A DNA stretch of 64,000 nt from Rhodopseudomonas julia (GCF_030813515.1 NZ_JAUSUK010000001.1:124001-188000); one strand, 5' to 3'. Numbered from the stretch's first letter, positions 17,261 through 26,598 are shown. Notes: generated by a model from the letters alone, not told the origin. Made by a program: numbers and translations.

Positions 17261-17959
17261 ATGGCTGTTTCCTTCGAGTTTGAGCGCGACCGCGCCTATA
17301 GCCGCCTCGTCGATTTGATCTTCGGGGGCAGCTTCGAGGCCGATCAGCCTTTGTCGGAACGCAAGCTCGCCCAGCAGCTCGGCATCGGACGCATGCCGGT
17401 GCGCGACGCGCTGCGTCAGCTCGAGCAGGAAGGGGTCGTGGAGGTGAAGCCGGCGCGCGGCACCTTCATCCGCAAGCTCTCTGCGGGGGACATCGGCGAC
17501 ATCTACGAGCTGCGCGAGGCCCTCGAATGTCTCGCCACCCGCCGGGCTGCCGAACGGGGTCCGAGCCTCGCTTTGAGCGCATGCGGAGAGAAGATGCGCA
17601 TCATGGCGCGCGATCCCTCCGCCTTCACGTCGCGCGAGATCGACGACGTCGGCACCGACTTCCACGACGCCCTCATCCAATCTTCCGCCAGCGCCCCTCT
17701 TGCCGAGATGGTGCGCCTGATGCGCATGCGATTCCGCCTGGCATTCCACCTGCCGCGGTATTTCGCACACGCCCTCGTCCAGGAAATCCTGGTCGAGCAC
17801 ATCACGATCTTCGAAGCGATCGTGGACCGCCAGCCCGAGAAAGCCGCCGAATTGATGCGCAGACATCTGAAGCGTGGTCTCGAGATCCGCCTGGAGCTCG
17901 AGCGGGCGCCCGGAACAGACAAGACCAAAGACAAAACAAGAGGCACAGAGAACATATGA
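17261..17959 (+). CDS. GntR-family regulator (FadR/FCD subfamily)
   Basis: A 232-residue regulator with an N-terminal winged helix (about residues 10-75; LSERKLAQQLGIGRMPVRDALRQLEQEG) and an all-helical FCD effector domain with conserved His/Asp metal-type ligands (DFHDALI, then EHITIFEAI). ATG 17261 follows a CTGGTATACCAG palindrome by 18 nt; longer frames would run through that site. Its stop overlaps the aapJ start (ATGA), so regulator and transporter are co-transcribed. The effector is probably an amino acid or derivative handled by the downstream transporter and PLP enzymes, which is inference. Confidence 0.85.
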   Translation: MAVSFEFERDRAYSRLVDLIFGGSFEADQPLSERKLAQQLGIGRMPVRDALRQLEQEGVVEVKPARGTFIRKLSAGDIGDIYELREALECLATRRAAERGPSLALSACGEKMRIMARDPSAFTSREIDDVGTDFHDALIQSSASAPLAEMVRLMRMRFRLAFHLPRYFAHALVQEILVEHITIFEAIVDRQPEKAAELMRRHLKRGLEIRLELERAPGTDKTKDKTRGTENI

Positions 17960-18984
17960 TGAAGCACCTATTCGCCGGCGGGCTTCTCGTCGGCGCAATC
18001 TCCGCCGCCGGCTTTCAGACGCCGGCCATCGCAAGCACCCTCGACGACGTGAAAGCCGCCGGCGTCGTCACCTGCGCCGTCAACGGCAGCCGGCCGGGCT
18101 TTTCCTCCGTGGACAGCCAGGGCGCCTGGCAGGGTCTCGACGTCGACACCTGCCGCGCCATCGCCGCGGCCACTCTCGGCGATGCGAGCAAGGTAAAGCT
18201 GCTCAAGACCAACAATCAGACGCGTCTCACCGCCCTGCAAACCGGTGAAGTCGACGTCACCGTCGCCAACACCACCTGGACGCGCGGCCGCGACACCGAT
18301 CTCGGCCTCGATTTCGTCTCCCCGACTTTCTACGACGGCCAGGGCCTGATGGTGCCGAAGGAACTCGGCGTCACGAGCGTTGCCGAACTCGACGGAGCGA
18401 GCGTGTGCGTGCGCCCCGGCTCCACCTCCGAGCGTGTCGTCTCCGACATTCAGAAGAAGTACGGCATCTCGATGCAGCTCGTGGTGATCGAGGACCAGAA
18501 GGAGATCAACACGGCCTTCTTCGGCGGACGCTGCGACGTTGCCGTGCAGTCCTCCTCCGGCCTCTCCTCGACGCGTGCTGCCGTCGCCCCCAATCCGGAC
18601 GATTACGTCATCCTGCCCGAGCTCTTCGGCAAGGACCCGATGGGACCGGTGGTGCGGCAGGACGATCCGCAATGGCGCGACATCGTGCAGTGGACTGTCT
18701 TCACGCTCTTCCAGGCTGAAGAGAGCGGCATCACCTCCGAAAACGTCGACGAGATGAAGGAAACCAGCGACGACGCGGCCGTCCGCAGGCTGTTGGGCGT
18801 CGACAAGGCAGGCGGCGACGGCCTCGGGCTTGATCAAGACTGGGCCTACAACGTCATCAAGCAGGTCGGCAATTACGGCGAGGTCTTCGATCGCAATGTC
18901 GGCAAGGGCTCTCCCTTGAAGCTCGATCGCGGCATCAACGCCCTCTACACCGACGGCGGCCTCATCTACTCGCCGCCCCTCTGA
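17956..18984 (+). CDS. aapJ: General L-amino-acid ABC transporter substrate-binding protein
   Basis: A 342-residue family 3 binding protein of the AapJ/BztA type, recognised by length, VRPGSTSERVVSDI, DQKEINTAFFGGRCDV and the C-terminal NYGEVFDRNVGKGSPL with GLIYSPPL. A signal peptide of about 24 residues ends IAS. Aap systems import a broad range of L-amino acids. ATG 17956 overlaps the gntR stop; the next codon is also ATG. aapQ follows after 43 nt. Confidence 0.93.
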   Translation: MMKHLFAGGLLVGAISAAGFQTPAIASTLDDVKAAGVVTCAVNGSRPGFSSVDSQGAWQGLDVDTCRAIAAATLGDASKVKLLKTNNQTRLTALQTGEVDVTVANTTWTRGRDTDLGLDFVSPTFYDGQGLMVPKELGVTSVAELDGASVCVRPGSTSERVVSDIQKKYGISMQLVVIEDQKEINTAFFGGRCDVAVQSSSGLSSTRAAVAPNPDDYVILPELFGKDPMGPVVRQDDPQWRDIVQWTVFTLFQAEESGITSENVDEMKETSDDAAVRRLLGVDKAGGDGLGLDQDWAYNVIKQVGNYGEVFDRNVGKGSPLKLDRGINALYTDGGLIYSPPL

Positions 18985-19003
18985 GATCACTCGTGAGATC
19001 ACT
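18982..19003 (+). repeat. 10-bp direct repeat at the end of aapJ
   Basis: TGAGATCACT occurs at 18982-18991 and again at 18994-19003; the first copy contains the aapJ stop codon. A partial third copy (TGAGAGATC) follows. It looks like local slippage rather than a protein site. Confidence 0.5.
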
Positions 19004-19027
19004 TGAGAGATCGATGCGGCCGAGGTC

Positions 19028-20212
19028 ATGACCCACATTCCCTCGACGAACGGTGAGAGCGCGGTGCCATTCTGGCGCCAGCCGCGCTCTCGCGCCATCG
19101 CCTGGCAGGCGCTGCTTCTCGCAGCGCTTGCCGCCCTTGGCATCTGGCTCGTGCTCAACGCGCGTCAGGCGCTGATCGACCGCGGCATGACCTCTGGTCT
19201 TGGCTTTCTCTTCGACCAGACGCAATTCGCCCTCGGCGAAGCCTTCTTCACCTTCACCTCGGGTGACACCTATCTCAAAGCCTTCGCCGTCGGCCTCGGC
19301 AATACGGTGTTGCTGTCTGCCGTCAGCATCGTAACGGCCAGCATTATCGGCGCGATCGTGGGCTTCGCTCGGCTTTCGCCCAACGCGCTCGCAAGCGGCA
19401 TTGCGCGCGCCTATGTCTACGCCTTCCGAAACACGCCGCAGCTCGTCCAGATCGTCTTCTGGTACACCTTCTTCACACTGTTTCCCGCAGCACGTCTTTC
19501 CTGGTCCTTCTTCGACGTCGCATTTGCCTCCAACCGGGGGCTGACCATCCCGGCACCAGAGAACATGACCGCCTTCACCGCGATCGCGGCTGCCTTCCTC
19601 GCCGGCTGCGCGCTCGCCTGGCGGGTCGCGTATCTGGCCGACCGGCGCCGTCGGCGCACCGGGCAAAAATGGAAGTCCGCGAAGCCGGTTCTTGTCGCCA
19701 CGATCTTCGTGCCGGCCCTGCTCGTCTGGTTCCTTTTCGGTATGCCGCTCGCCTGGTCGGTCCCGGAGCTGAAGGGGTTCAATTTCGCCGGCGGCATAAC
19801 GTTGTCGCCGGAATTCCTCGCCATCTATTTCGGCCTTTCTTTCTATATCGCAGCCTTCATCGCCGAGATCGTCCGCGGCGGCCTGCTCAGCGTCGATTCC
19901 GGGCAGATCGAGGCGGCCAACGCCATTGGCCTCACCCGGATCGACCTTTATCGCCGCGTGGTCGCGCCACAGGCGCTGCGCGTCATCATCCCGCCCCTCG
20001 CGGCGCAATATGTGAGCCTGTTGAAGAACTCCTCGCTCGGCGTGGCCGTCGGCTACCCGGATCTCTTCTCCGTTTCCAACACCATGCTCACCTATTCCGG
20101 CCGCACCATTGAGGTCCTGTGCATCATGGCGGCTGTCTATCTCGCGTTGTCGCTCGCGATCGGCGCGGTCGCGAATTTCGTCAACAGCTTCGTGCAGATC
20201 CCGGAGCGGTGA
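19028..20212 (+). CDS. aapQ: General L-amino-acid ABC transporter permease
   Basis: A 394-residue permease. Its size, well above the 220-250 residues of HisQ-type permeases, and the long periplasmic/cytoplasmic insertion between the N-terminal helices and the EAA loop (GQIEAANAIGLTRIDLYRRVVAPQALR) are diagnostic of AapQ/BztB. RNTPQLVQIVFWYTFF is the conserved mid-membrane motif. Its stop codon shares one base with the aapM start (TGATG), so translation is coupled. Confidence 0.93.
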   Translation: MTHIPSTNGESAVPFWRQPRSRAIAWQALLLAALAALGIWLVLNARQALIDRGMTSGLGFLFDQTQFALGEAFFTFTSGDTYLKAFAVGLGNTVLLSAVSIVTASIIGAIVGFARLSPNALASGIARAYVYAFRNTPQLVQIVFWYTFFTLFPAARLSWSFFDVAFASNRGLTIPAPENMTAFTAIAAAFLAGCALAWRVAYLADRRRRRTGQKWKSAKPVLVATIFVPALLVWFLFGMPLAWSVPELKGFNFAGGITLSPEFLAIYFGLSFYIAAFIAEIVRGGLLSVDSGQIEAANAIGLTRIDLYRRVVAPQALRVIIPPLAAQYVSLLKNSSLGVAVGYPDLFSVSNTMLTYSGRTIEVLCIMAAVYLALSLAIGAVANFVNSFVQIPER

Positions 20213-21339
20213 TGATGATGGAAGTTCCGGCATCCTACGCAAAAATCGGCGGCGCTCCGGCGCGCATGCCGCCCCTCGGCAGCACGGGTGTTCTCGCCCG
20301 CCTGCACAAACGCTATTTTGCGACGCCGCTGATGAGCGTCGTCACGGTCGTGCTTGCGGCGATCATCGTCTGGGCGCTCACGGGCCTCTTCCGCTGGGCC
20401 ATCTGGGACGCCGTCTGGTATGCGCCGGAAGGTACCGCGTGCCGGGATGCCGCCGGGGCCTGCTGGGCGGTGATTACCGAAAAACACCGTGTCATGCTCT
20501 TCGGCGCCTTCCCCTATGAGGAGCAGTGGCGGGGCGCCGTGATCATCGCCCTTTGGCTCGTCTGGGGCGTCTTGACGGCCACGCGTCTCTTCGCCGTGTC
20601 GCTGCGCCTTCTCGGCTGGCTTGTCATCTTCGTTGCGACGATCGCACTCCTGCGTGGCGGTATCTTCGGTATGCCGCATGTCGGAACGGATCTCTGGGGC
20701 GGGCTTCCCCTCACCTTTCTCATCTTCGGCGGCACCGTCGCCGGCGGCCTGCCGCTCGCCATCCTGCTTGCGCTAGGGCGTCGCTCACAGCTGCCCGCCA
20801 TCCGTTTCTTGTCGATCGCAACCATCGAATGCGTGCGCGGCATTCCGCTTCTCGTCGTTCTCTTTTTCGCCGCGCTCATCCTGCCGCTCTTCCTGCCGCC
20901 ACAGCTCAATGTCGATAAGCTCGTGCGGGCGGAGATCGGCATGATCATCTTCTTTGCGGCCTATGCCGCGGAGGTGGTGCGCGGCGGGCTGCAGGCCCTG
21001 CCCGACGGACAGGAGGAAGCCGCAAAAGCGCTCGGCCTGCGTTACTGGCAGCGCATGCGCAAGATCGTGCTGCCACAGGCGCTGGCGATCTCCATCCCCG
21101 CGCTCTTCAACGACATCATCCGCGCCTTCAAGAACACCACCTTCTTCGCCATCCTCGGCCTCTTCGACGTGCTCGGCGCCACCAAGGCCGCCCTGCAAGA
21201 TCCGAACTGGGTGCGCTACGGGCTCGAAGGCTATCTCTTCGTCTTCCTGCTCTACTTCCTCATCTGCTCCGGCATGTCGCTTTACGGCCGGTCTTTGGAA
21301 CACGCCAACGCCAGCCGCGGCCGCAAGGTGGAGCGCTAA
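20212..21339 (+). CDS. aapM: General L-amino-acid ABC transporter permease
   Basis: A 375-residue permease of the AapM/BztC type: a cytoplasmic N-terminus of about 40 residues, extra N-terminal helices, then the core domain with ECVRGIPLLVVLFFA and the EAA loop GQEEAAKALGLRYWQRMRKIVLPQALA. Three successive ATG codons (20212, 20215, 20218) begin the frame; the first overlaps the aapQ stop. It forms the channel with AapQ. Confidence 0.93.
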   Translation: MMMEVPASYAKIGGAPARMPPLGSTGVLARLHKRYFATPLMSVVTVVLAAIIVWALTGLFRWAIWDAVWYAPEGTACRDAAGACWAVITEKHRVMLFGAFPYEEQWRGAVIIALWLVWGVLTATRLFAVSLRLLGWLVIFVATIALLRGGIFGMPHVGTDLWGGLPLTFLIFGGTVAGGLPLAILLALGRRSQLPAIRFLSIATIECVRGIPLLVVLFFAALILPLFLPPQLNVDKLVRAEIGMIIFFAAYAAEVVRGGLQALPDGQEEAAKALGLRYWQRMRKIVLPQALAISIPALFNDIIRAFKNTTFFAILGLFDVLGATKAALQDPNWVRYGLEGYLFVFLLYFLICSGMSLYGRSLEHANASRGRKVER

Positions 21340-21341
21340 CG

Positions 21342-22094
21342 ATGACGGCTCAAAAAAACCTCGTCGTCACCATGCAGGCGGTCAACAAATGGTTCGGCAA
21401 GCACCATGTGCTGCGCGATGTCTCGCTCGGGCTCGCAAGCGGCGAGCGGATCGTGTTGTGCGGGCCGTCAGGCTCCGGCAAATCGACGCTGATCCGTTGT
21501 ATCAACGGGCTTGAGGGCTTTCAGGAAGGCACGCTCACCGTTTGCGGCACGACGCTCAACGGCACGCAGGAACGGCTTGCAGAGGTGCGCCGGCACACCG
21601 GCATGGTGTTCCAGAACTTCAATCTGTTTCCGCATCTCTCCATCATGGACAATCTCACGCTCGGCGCGATCTATGCGCGCGGCGAGCCGGAAGATGCAGC
21701 AACCGAGCGCGCCAAGGCGCTGCTTGAGCGCGTCCAGCTCACCTCGCAGACGTGGAAATATCCCGGCCAGCTTTCCGGCGGCCAACGCCAGCGCGTGGCG
21801 ATCGCCCGTGCCCTCATGCTGGAGCCGGAAGTGATGCTCTTCGACGAGCCGACATCGGCGCTCGACCCTGAAATGGTGCACGAGGTCCTCGACGTCATGG
21901 AGGAGCTGGCCCAATCCGGCCAGTCGATGATCGTCGTCACCCACGAGATGGGCTTTGCCCGCCGCGTCTCCGATCTCGTCGTCTTCATGGATCAGGGCGA
22001 GATCGTCGAGGCCGCCCCGCCGGATACCTTTTTCTCCGCCCCCGCCACCGACCGCGCTCGCGGTTTCCTCGGCCAGATCTCCCACGCGACCTAG
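21342..22094 (+). CDS. aapP: General L-amino-acid ABC transporter ATP-binding protein
   Basis: A 250-residue ATPase that starts 2 nt after aapM. Walker A GPSGSGKST, Q-loop VFQNFNLFPH, signature LSGGQRQRVAIARALML, Walker B MLFDEPTSALD and switch His in VVTHEMGFA are intact. It energises AapQM. The class V aminotransferase gene follows after 7 nt, so metabolic genes are part of the same operon. Confidence 0.94.
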   Translation: MTAQKNLVVTMQAVNKWFGKHHVLRDVSLGLASGERIVLCGPSGSGKSTLIRCINGLEGFQEGTLTVCGTTLNGTQERLAEVRRHTGMVFQNFNLFPHLSIMDNLTLGAIYARGEPEDAATERAKALLERVQLTSQTWKYPGQLSGGQRQRVAIARALMLEPEVMLFDEPTSALDPEMVHEVLDVMEELAQSGQSMIVVTHEMGFARRVSDLVVFMDQGEIVEAAPPDTFFSAPATDRARGFLGQISHAT

Positions 22095-22101
22095 GACCTC
22101 A

Positions 22102-23319
22102 ATGAACGATCCGAAAGCCGAAGCCGACCTCGTCGGCGAACACCCCTCGCCCCTTCTTCTTGCCGACGGCACGCCGAACTGGCGCAAAATCCGCGGGCTC
22201 TTCCCGGCAACGGAGAAGACCGCCTACCTCGATATCGCCCGCAAAGCGCTGCTGCCGACTTTGGCAGAAGAGGCTGCACATGAGTGGTTCGCCGACATCG
22301 CCTCATCCGATGCGGGCCGCCATTCCTTTTCCATGGACAGTGTGGAAGCGACGCGCCAGCAGGTTGCCGCAACCTTCGGCGCGGCTCCAGAGACGATCGC
22401 TCTCGTCAAAAACACCTCCGAGGCGATCAATATCGTGGCCCAGGGCTTCGACTGGCGCGACGGCGACAATGTCGTCATCTCCGAGGCTGAACACGAGAAC
22501 AACACCTTCCCGTGGCGCCCACTCGCCCATCGCGGGATCGAGGTGCGCGTCGTCCCCACCGATCCCTCAGGGATGGTCACGACGGAAGCGCTCGCAGGCG
22601 CCATCGACGCACGCACCCGCATCCTTTCGATCGCCTGGGTCGCCTACGGCCTCGGACAGCGCGCCGATCTCGACGTCTTGTCGGCACTCTGCCGGGCGCA
22701 AGACATCCTCTTCGTCGTCGATGCAATCCAGGGGCTCGGCGTCCTTGAGCGACGGCTCGACGATTTCGGCGCCGATGTCGTCGCCGCTGGCGGTCACAAG
22801 GCGCAGATGAGCGTCACCGGTGCCGGGCTCATGTATGTCGCGCCGCGGGCGCTCAACCGTTTCCAGCCGCCCTTCGCTGCGAAATACTCCTTCGACACGC
22901 TCGACCGCACGGTCGCCGATCCGGTCTATGCGCCGGACGCGCACCGTTTCGAATATGGCAATCCGAACTTTCTCGGTCTCGCCATTCAGCGTCGTTCGGC
23001 GGAATTCATCGCCGCCATCGGGCTCCATGCGATCGAAGAGCGGGTGCACGCGCTCACCGATCTTGTCATCGAGGGGGCCGACCGCATCGGTGTCAAAGTG
23101 CGCACGCCCCGGCCCTGGCATGAACGCGCCGGGATCGTCAGTCTCGATCTTGGCGGCGTTTCCGCCGACGCGCTGGAAGCCGAACTTGCCGAGGAAGGCA
23201 TCCGGGTTGCAGCGAAAGACGGGCATCTGCGTGCGGCCGCGCATTTTTACAACAACGAGGAGGACGTCGCGCGCCTGTTCGACCGCCTCCAACACCATTT
23301 GAGCAAAGCCAGACAATGA
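22102..23319 (+). CDS. Class V PLP-dependent aminotransferase/cysteine-desulfurase-family enzyme
   Basis: A 405-residue fold-type I PLP enzyme. The PLP-binding Lys is in AAGGHKAQM, preceded by the cofactor Asp in FVVDAIQGLG; SEAEHENNTFPWRPLA is characteristic of the NifS/kynureninase-like class V group. No SufS/IscS-type active-site Cys loop was recognised, so transamination or a lyase reaction on an imported amino acid is more likely than sulfur transfer. It lies between aapP and the threonine aldolase gene, overlapping the latter by 4 nt, so all three share one transcript. Substrate unknown. Confidence 0.8.
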   Translation: MNDPKAEADLVGEHPSPLLLADGTPNWRKIRGLFPATEKTAYLDIARKALLPTLAEEAAHEWFADIASSDAGRHSFSMDSVEATRQQVAATFGAAPETIALVKNTSEAINIVAQGFDWRDGDNVVISEAEHENNTFPWRPLAHRGIEVRVVPTDPSGMVTTEALAGAIDARTRILSIAWVAYGLGQRADLDVLSALCRAQDILFVVDAIQGLGVLERRLDDFGADVVAAGGHKAQMSVTGAGLMYVAPRALNRFQPPFAAKYSFDTLDRTVADPVYAPDAHRFEYGNPNFLGLAIQRRSAEFIAAIGLHAIEERVHALTDLVIEGADRIGVKVRTPRPWHERAGIVSLDLGGVSADALEAELAEEGIRVAAKDGHLRAAAHFYNNEEDVARLFDRLQHHLSKARQ

Positions 23320-24383
23320 CCTCTGCGACCTCTGCGACCTCTGCGATCGAGATCGACCTCGTTTCAGACACCTCCACCCGCCCGAGCCGTGACATGCTCG
23401 CCCGGATGATGGCAGCCGAAACGGGCGACGAGCAGCGCGGCGAGGACCCGACGGTTCTTCGGCTTTGCGAACAGATCGCCGGTCTTCTCGGCATGGAAGA
23501 CGCGCTCTTTCTGCCGTCTGGGACGATGTGCAACCAGATCGCCTTCCTCGTTCATTGTCGGCCGGGTGATGAGATCATCGCCGCCGAAAATGCCCATGTC
23601 TTCGGTTCCGAGGGGGCTGGCGCCTCCGCGCTTGCGGGCGCGCAGTTTCACACCATCGCGACACCGAGCGGCATCTTCGACGCGGCCGCGGTCGCCGCGC
23701 ATATTCGGGCGCCTCGTATGCGCCGTCCCCGCAGCCGGGTGATCTCAGTCGAGCAGACGACAAACCGAGGCGGCGGAGCGATCTGGCCGGTCGAAGAACT
23801 TGCCGCCATCGTCGCGCTCGCCCGCGAGCACTCTCTTGCGGCCCATATGGACGGCGCGCGCCTCTTCAATGCCGTCGTCGCCGCCAAGACGCCCGCAAAG
23901 ATCTTCACCGCAGGCTTCGACAGCGCCTGGGTCGACCTTTCCAAGGGTCTCGGCTGCCCGGTGGGCGGCGTGCTTGCCGGCTCAAAGGACTTCATCGCCG
24001 AAGCCTGGCATTGGAAGCACCGTCTCGGCGGCGCCATGCGCCAGTCAGGGATCCTGGCTGGCGCCGGCCTTTACGCGCTGGACCACAATGTCGAACGCCT
24101 CGCCGAAGACCATGCCAATGCCCGCCTCTTTGCCGACATCGTGCGCGGCCTCGATGGAGTGACCGTCTCCCCGGAGAATGTCGTCACCAATATCCTGTTT
24201 CTGGAGCTCGATGAGCGGCTCGAGGCCGCCGCCATCGCGACGGCACTGAAAGAGCATGGGGTCCGCATCGGCGTCGAAGGTCCGCGCCGCATGCGCGTCG
24301 TCACGCATCTCGACGTGACACGCGACGGCGTCGAGCGCGCCGGCAGGGCTTTTGCGGAGACCGTGCAGACGATGCTCGGCTGA
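23316..24383 (+). CDS. ltaE: Low-specificity L-threonine aldolase (beta-eliminating lyase family)
   Basis: A 355-residue PLP enzyme. VSDTSTRPSRDML, the GEDPTV segment and FLPSGTMCNQIA match threonine aldolases, and the Schiff-base Lys is in DLSKGLGCPVGG. The family cleaves threonine and other beta-hydroxy amino acids to glycine plus an aldehyde. The first residues TSATSATSA are encoded by three exact 9-nt repeats and lie ahead of the conserved start of the fold. It is the last gene of the gntR-aap operon, so a beta-hydroxy amino acid is a reasonable substrate for the whole system. Confidence 0.88.
   Translation: MTSATSATSAIEIDLVSDTSTRPSRDMLARMMAAETGDEQRGEDPTVLRLCEQIAGLLGMEDALFLPSGTMCNQIAFLVHCRPGDEIIAAENAHVFGSEGAGASALAGAQFHTIATPSGIFDAAAVAAHIRAPRMRRPRSRVISVEQTTNRGGGAIWPVEELAAIVALAREHSLAAHMDGARLFNAVVAAKTPAKIFTAGFDSAWVDLSKGLGCPVGGVLAGSKDFIAEAWHWKHRLGGAMRQSGILAGAGLYALDHNVERLAEDHANARLFADIVRGLDGVTVSPENVVTNILFLELDERLEAAAIATALKEHGVRIGVEGPRRMRVVTHLDVTRDGVERAGRAFAETVQTMLG
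23319..23345 (+). repeat. Three tandem 9-bp units in the threonine aldolase 5' end
   Basis: ACCTCTGCG is repeated exactly three times directly after the ATG and encodes Thr-Ser-Ala three times. As the unit is a multiple of three, copy-number change would alter only N-terminal length. Confidence 0.9.
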
Positions 24384-24396
24384 GCGCCAGCGGCGC

Positions 24397-24993
24397 TCAG
24401 AACCCGCTTTTCGGGCAGTAATTCTCCTGGAAATGCGCGAAAGCCTGCCGGATCTCCTCTTCGCTCGCAGCGACATAGCCGAAGCGGTTGCCGTCGAACG
24501 CCTCGCAGGCATGGCCCTTCTGCGGCTCGCAGCGCTCCACATCAGCACCGACAACATCGATCGAGATCATTCCGGACGGCGTCGGGTTCTCATCATGGCG
24601 TATCTCAAGATCGCGCGCGCCGGAAAAATCGTACTTCATCGTCACGACCGTGCCGTTGCCGCGTATCTTGAGGTCGTAGCGGCAGGCTGTGACCTTCTTG
24701 AGCTCGTAATCGAGCGACATCGTGTAGGTCTTGTCGGCGCCAAAAGAGCGTGAGTATTCGAAGCGCCAGACGCCTTCCTTGGTCGTCGGCGTGACGGTGC
24801 GCACGGCCTCGTCTTCGTCGACGACGCGCTTCATCTCGCCGCCCGGCCGCACGCCGGCCAGCAGGAACTCCACCGTCGCCTCCGCTGACTGGGCTTGCGC
24901 GGTGTCGCTGAAGCCTGCAATCGCCAGCATGGCGCAAACCAGATGCGCGCCCCGCCGGCGAACCGGGCTCAATCGAAGATTATGCGTAGGCAT
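24397..24993 (-). CDS. Exported protein of unknown function
   Basis: A 198-residue protein that is not recognised. ATG 24993 is chosen because GGAGG precedes it and a signal peptide follows (Arg-rich start, hydrophobic core, AQAQ cleavage region near residue 34). The mature part is rich in beta-strand-like segments (TVEFLLAGV, TYTMSLDYELKKV, YDLKIRGNG) with four Cys residues that could form disulfides (CRYDL, CEPQKGHACEA and CPKS). It converges on the threonine aldolase gene 13 nt away. Probably periplasmic. Confidence 0.65.
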   Translation of the reverse strand: MPTHNLRLSPVRRRGAHLVCAMLAIAGFSDTAQAQSAEATVEFLLAGVRPGGEMKRVVDEDEAVRTVTPTTKEGVWRFEYSRSFGADKTYTMSLDYELKKVTACRYDLKIRGNGTVVTMKYDFSGARDLEIRHDENPTPSGMISIDVVGADVERCEPQKGHACEAFDGNRFGYVAASEEEIRQAFAHFQENYCPKSGF

Positions 24994-25395
24994 GACGCCT
25001 CCATCGTTGACGGGAAGCGGGAGCCGATCCGCTTCGCTGCGGATCCGTTTGCAAAGTGACGGGCCGGGCTGCGCTTGCCGCATGTGTTTGTCCCATGAGG
25101 GATAACACGGCCACGCGTGGCATTCAGTCGGTCTTAGCGTCGCCCTTCAAACCGGGGCCCACTCATTTCGAAGACGCCGCGATTTAGTCGGCTCATCAGG
25201 GGCGATGAGCGTGGGGGAAACGAAAGCGGGGGCCAGCCCTCCGTGATGAGGCCGGCGTCGGCGCGGGTTATGTCAAGACAGGGCGTCTGTGGGGGCAACA
25301 CCGCTCGTCTCGACGAACCAACCCGCGCCAACCTCTTCAAGAACATCGGAGAGGTCTGGAAAGACACCCCTCCGACACCTTCACCGGACCGTCAT
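24994..25395. other. Gene-free region between the exported protein and aspC
   Basis: A 402-nt stretch with no gene that can be supported. It would carry the promoter of the exported-protein gene at its left end and the 3' end of the aspC operon at its right end. No stem-loop with a T-tract and no RNA family was recognised; small open frames here have no RBS or family features. Confidence 0.5.
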
Positions 25396-26598
25396 TCAGG
25401 CGCGAAGCGCTGAGCAGATCTTGGCGATGCGGCTTGCTGCTTCCATCAGCCTGGCATCATCGACAGCAAAGCTCAGCCGCACATAACCCGGTGCGCCAAA
25501 GGCTGTGCCCGGCACCATCGCCACCTCACCCTCTTCCAGGATGACGCGGGTGAAATCGGCATCATCCTCGATCTTCGTGCCGGCAGCCGAGGTTTTGCCG
25601 AGGAAATCATGGCAGCCGGCGAGGATATAAAACGCACCCTCCGGCGCCTCGCAGGTGAGGCCGGCTTCAACCAGTTTCGGCAGAACGAGATCGCGGCGCC
25701 GACGATAGACGGCGCGGTGGCTCTCGAGATGATCTTGCGGGCCTTCGAGCGCCGCGAGCGCTCCGGCCTGGCTGATCGAAGAGGCGCAGGAGGTGCTTTG
25801 CGATTGCAGCTTGCGCACTTCACGCATCACCTCGGCCGGCCCACCGCCATAGCCGAGCCGCCAACCGGTCATGCAATAGGCCTTGGAGACACCGTTGACG
25901 GCGACCGTGCGCTCCAGGAGCCGAGGCTCAACCGCCGCGATGGAGTGGAACGAGGTCTCTCCAAAGACGACATGCTCGTAGATGTCGTCGCTCAAAATGC
26001 CGACTTGCGGATGTTCCAGAAGGACGTCAGCGAGCGCGCGCAAATCGGCCTCGCCATAAACCGCACCGGTCGGGTTGCAGGGCGAATTGATGACGAGCCA
26101 GCGTGTCTTCTCGGTGATCGCGGCCTTGAGCGTTGCGGCAGATAGCTTGAAGCCGTCCTCGGCCCGACACTCCACGACGACGGGCGTGCCTTCTGCTATC
26201 CGCACCATGTCGGGATAGGAGACCCAATGCGGCGCCGGGATGATGACCTCGTCACCTGCATCGAGCGTGGCCAGAAGCACGTTGAAGATTACCTGCTTGG
26301 CGCCGGTCCCGACAACGATCTGATTGGCCGCGAAGTCGAGCCCGTTCTCATCCTTGAACTTGCGGATGACGGCAGCCTTCAGCTCCGGCGTGCCGTCGAC
26401 ATTGGTGTAGCGCGTCTTGCCGGCGCTCATCGCCTCGCTGGCTGCGCGGATGACATGCTCGGGCGTATCGAAATCCGGCTCGCCCACCGACAGGTTGATG
26501 ATGTCACGGCCGGCCGCCTTGAGCTCACGCGCACGGGCGGAGGCGGCGCTGCTCGCCGAAGGCAGAACAGCTGCCATACGAGAAGAAATCTTGTTCAT
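25396..26598 (-). CDS. aspC: Class I pyridoxal-phosphate aminotransferase (aspartate aminotransferase type)
   Basis: A 400-residue aminotransferase of the I-gamma/aspC-like branch. INLSVGEPDFDTP at the N-terminus, NSPCNPTGAVY, and the Schiff-base Lys in GVSKAYCMTGWRLGY are conserved; the substrate-carboxylate Arg lies in YVRLSF near the C-terminus. Many such enzymes use aspartate, glutamate or prephenate, so specificity is open. It is the last gene of the rraA-tctCBA transcription unit (43 nt after tctA), which suggests it acts on the compound imported by the Tct system or a derivative of it. Confidence 0.88.
   Translation of the reverse strand: MNKISSRMAAVLPSASSAASARARELKAAGRDIINLSVGEPDFDTPEHVIRAASEAMSAGKTRYTNVDGTPELKAAVIRKFKDENGLDFAANQIVVGTGAKQVIFNVLLATLDAGDEVIIPAPHWVSYPDMVRIAEGTPVVVECRAEDGFKLSAATLKAAITEKTRWLVINSPCNPTGAVYGEADLRALADVLLEHPQVGILSDDIYEHVVFGETSFHSIAAVEPRLLERTVAVNGVSKAYCMTGWRLGYGGGPAEVMREVRKLQSQSTSCASSISQAGALAALEGPQDHLESHRAVYRRRRDLVLPKLVEAGLTCEAPEGAFYILAGCHDFLGKTSAAGTKIEDDADFTRVILEEGEVAMVPGTAFGAPGYVRLSFAVDDARLMEAASRIAKICSALRA

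Noticed and set aside
24994-25395. Small open frames between the exported protein and aspC
   Set aside because: No RBS, no family features and mutually overlapping on both strands; treated as non-coding.
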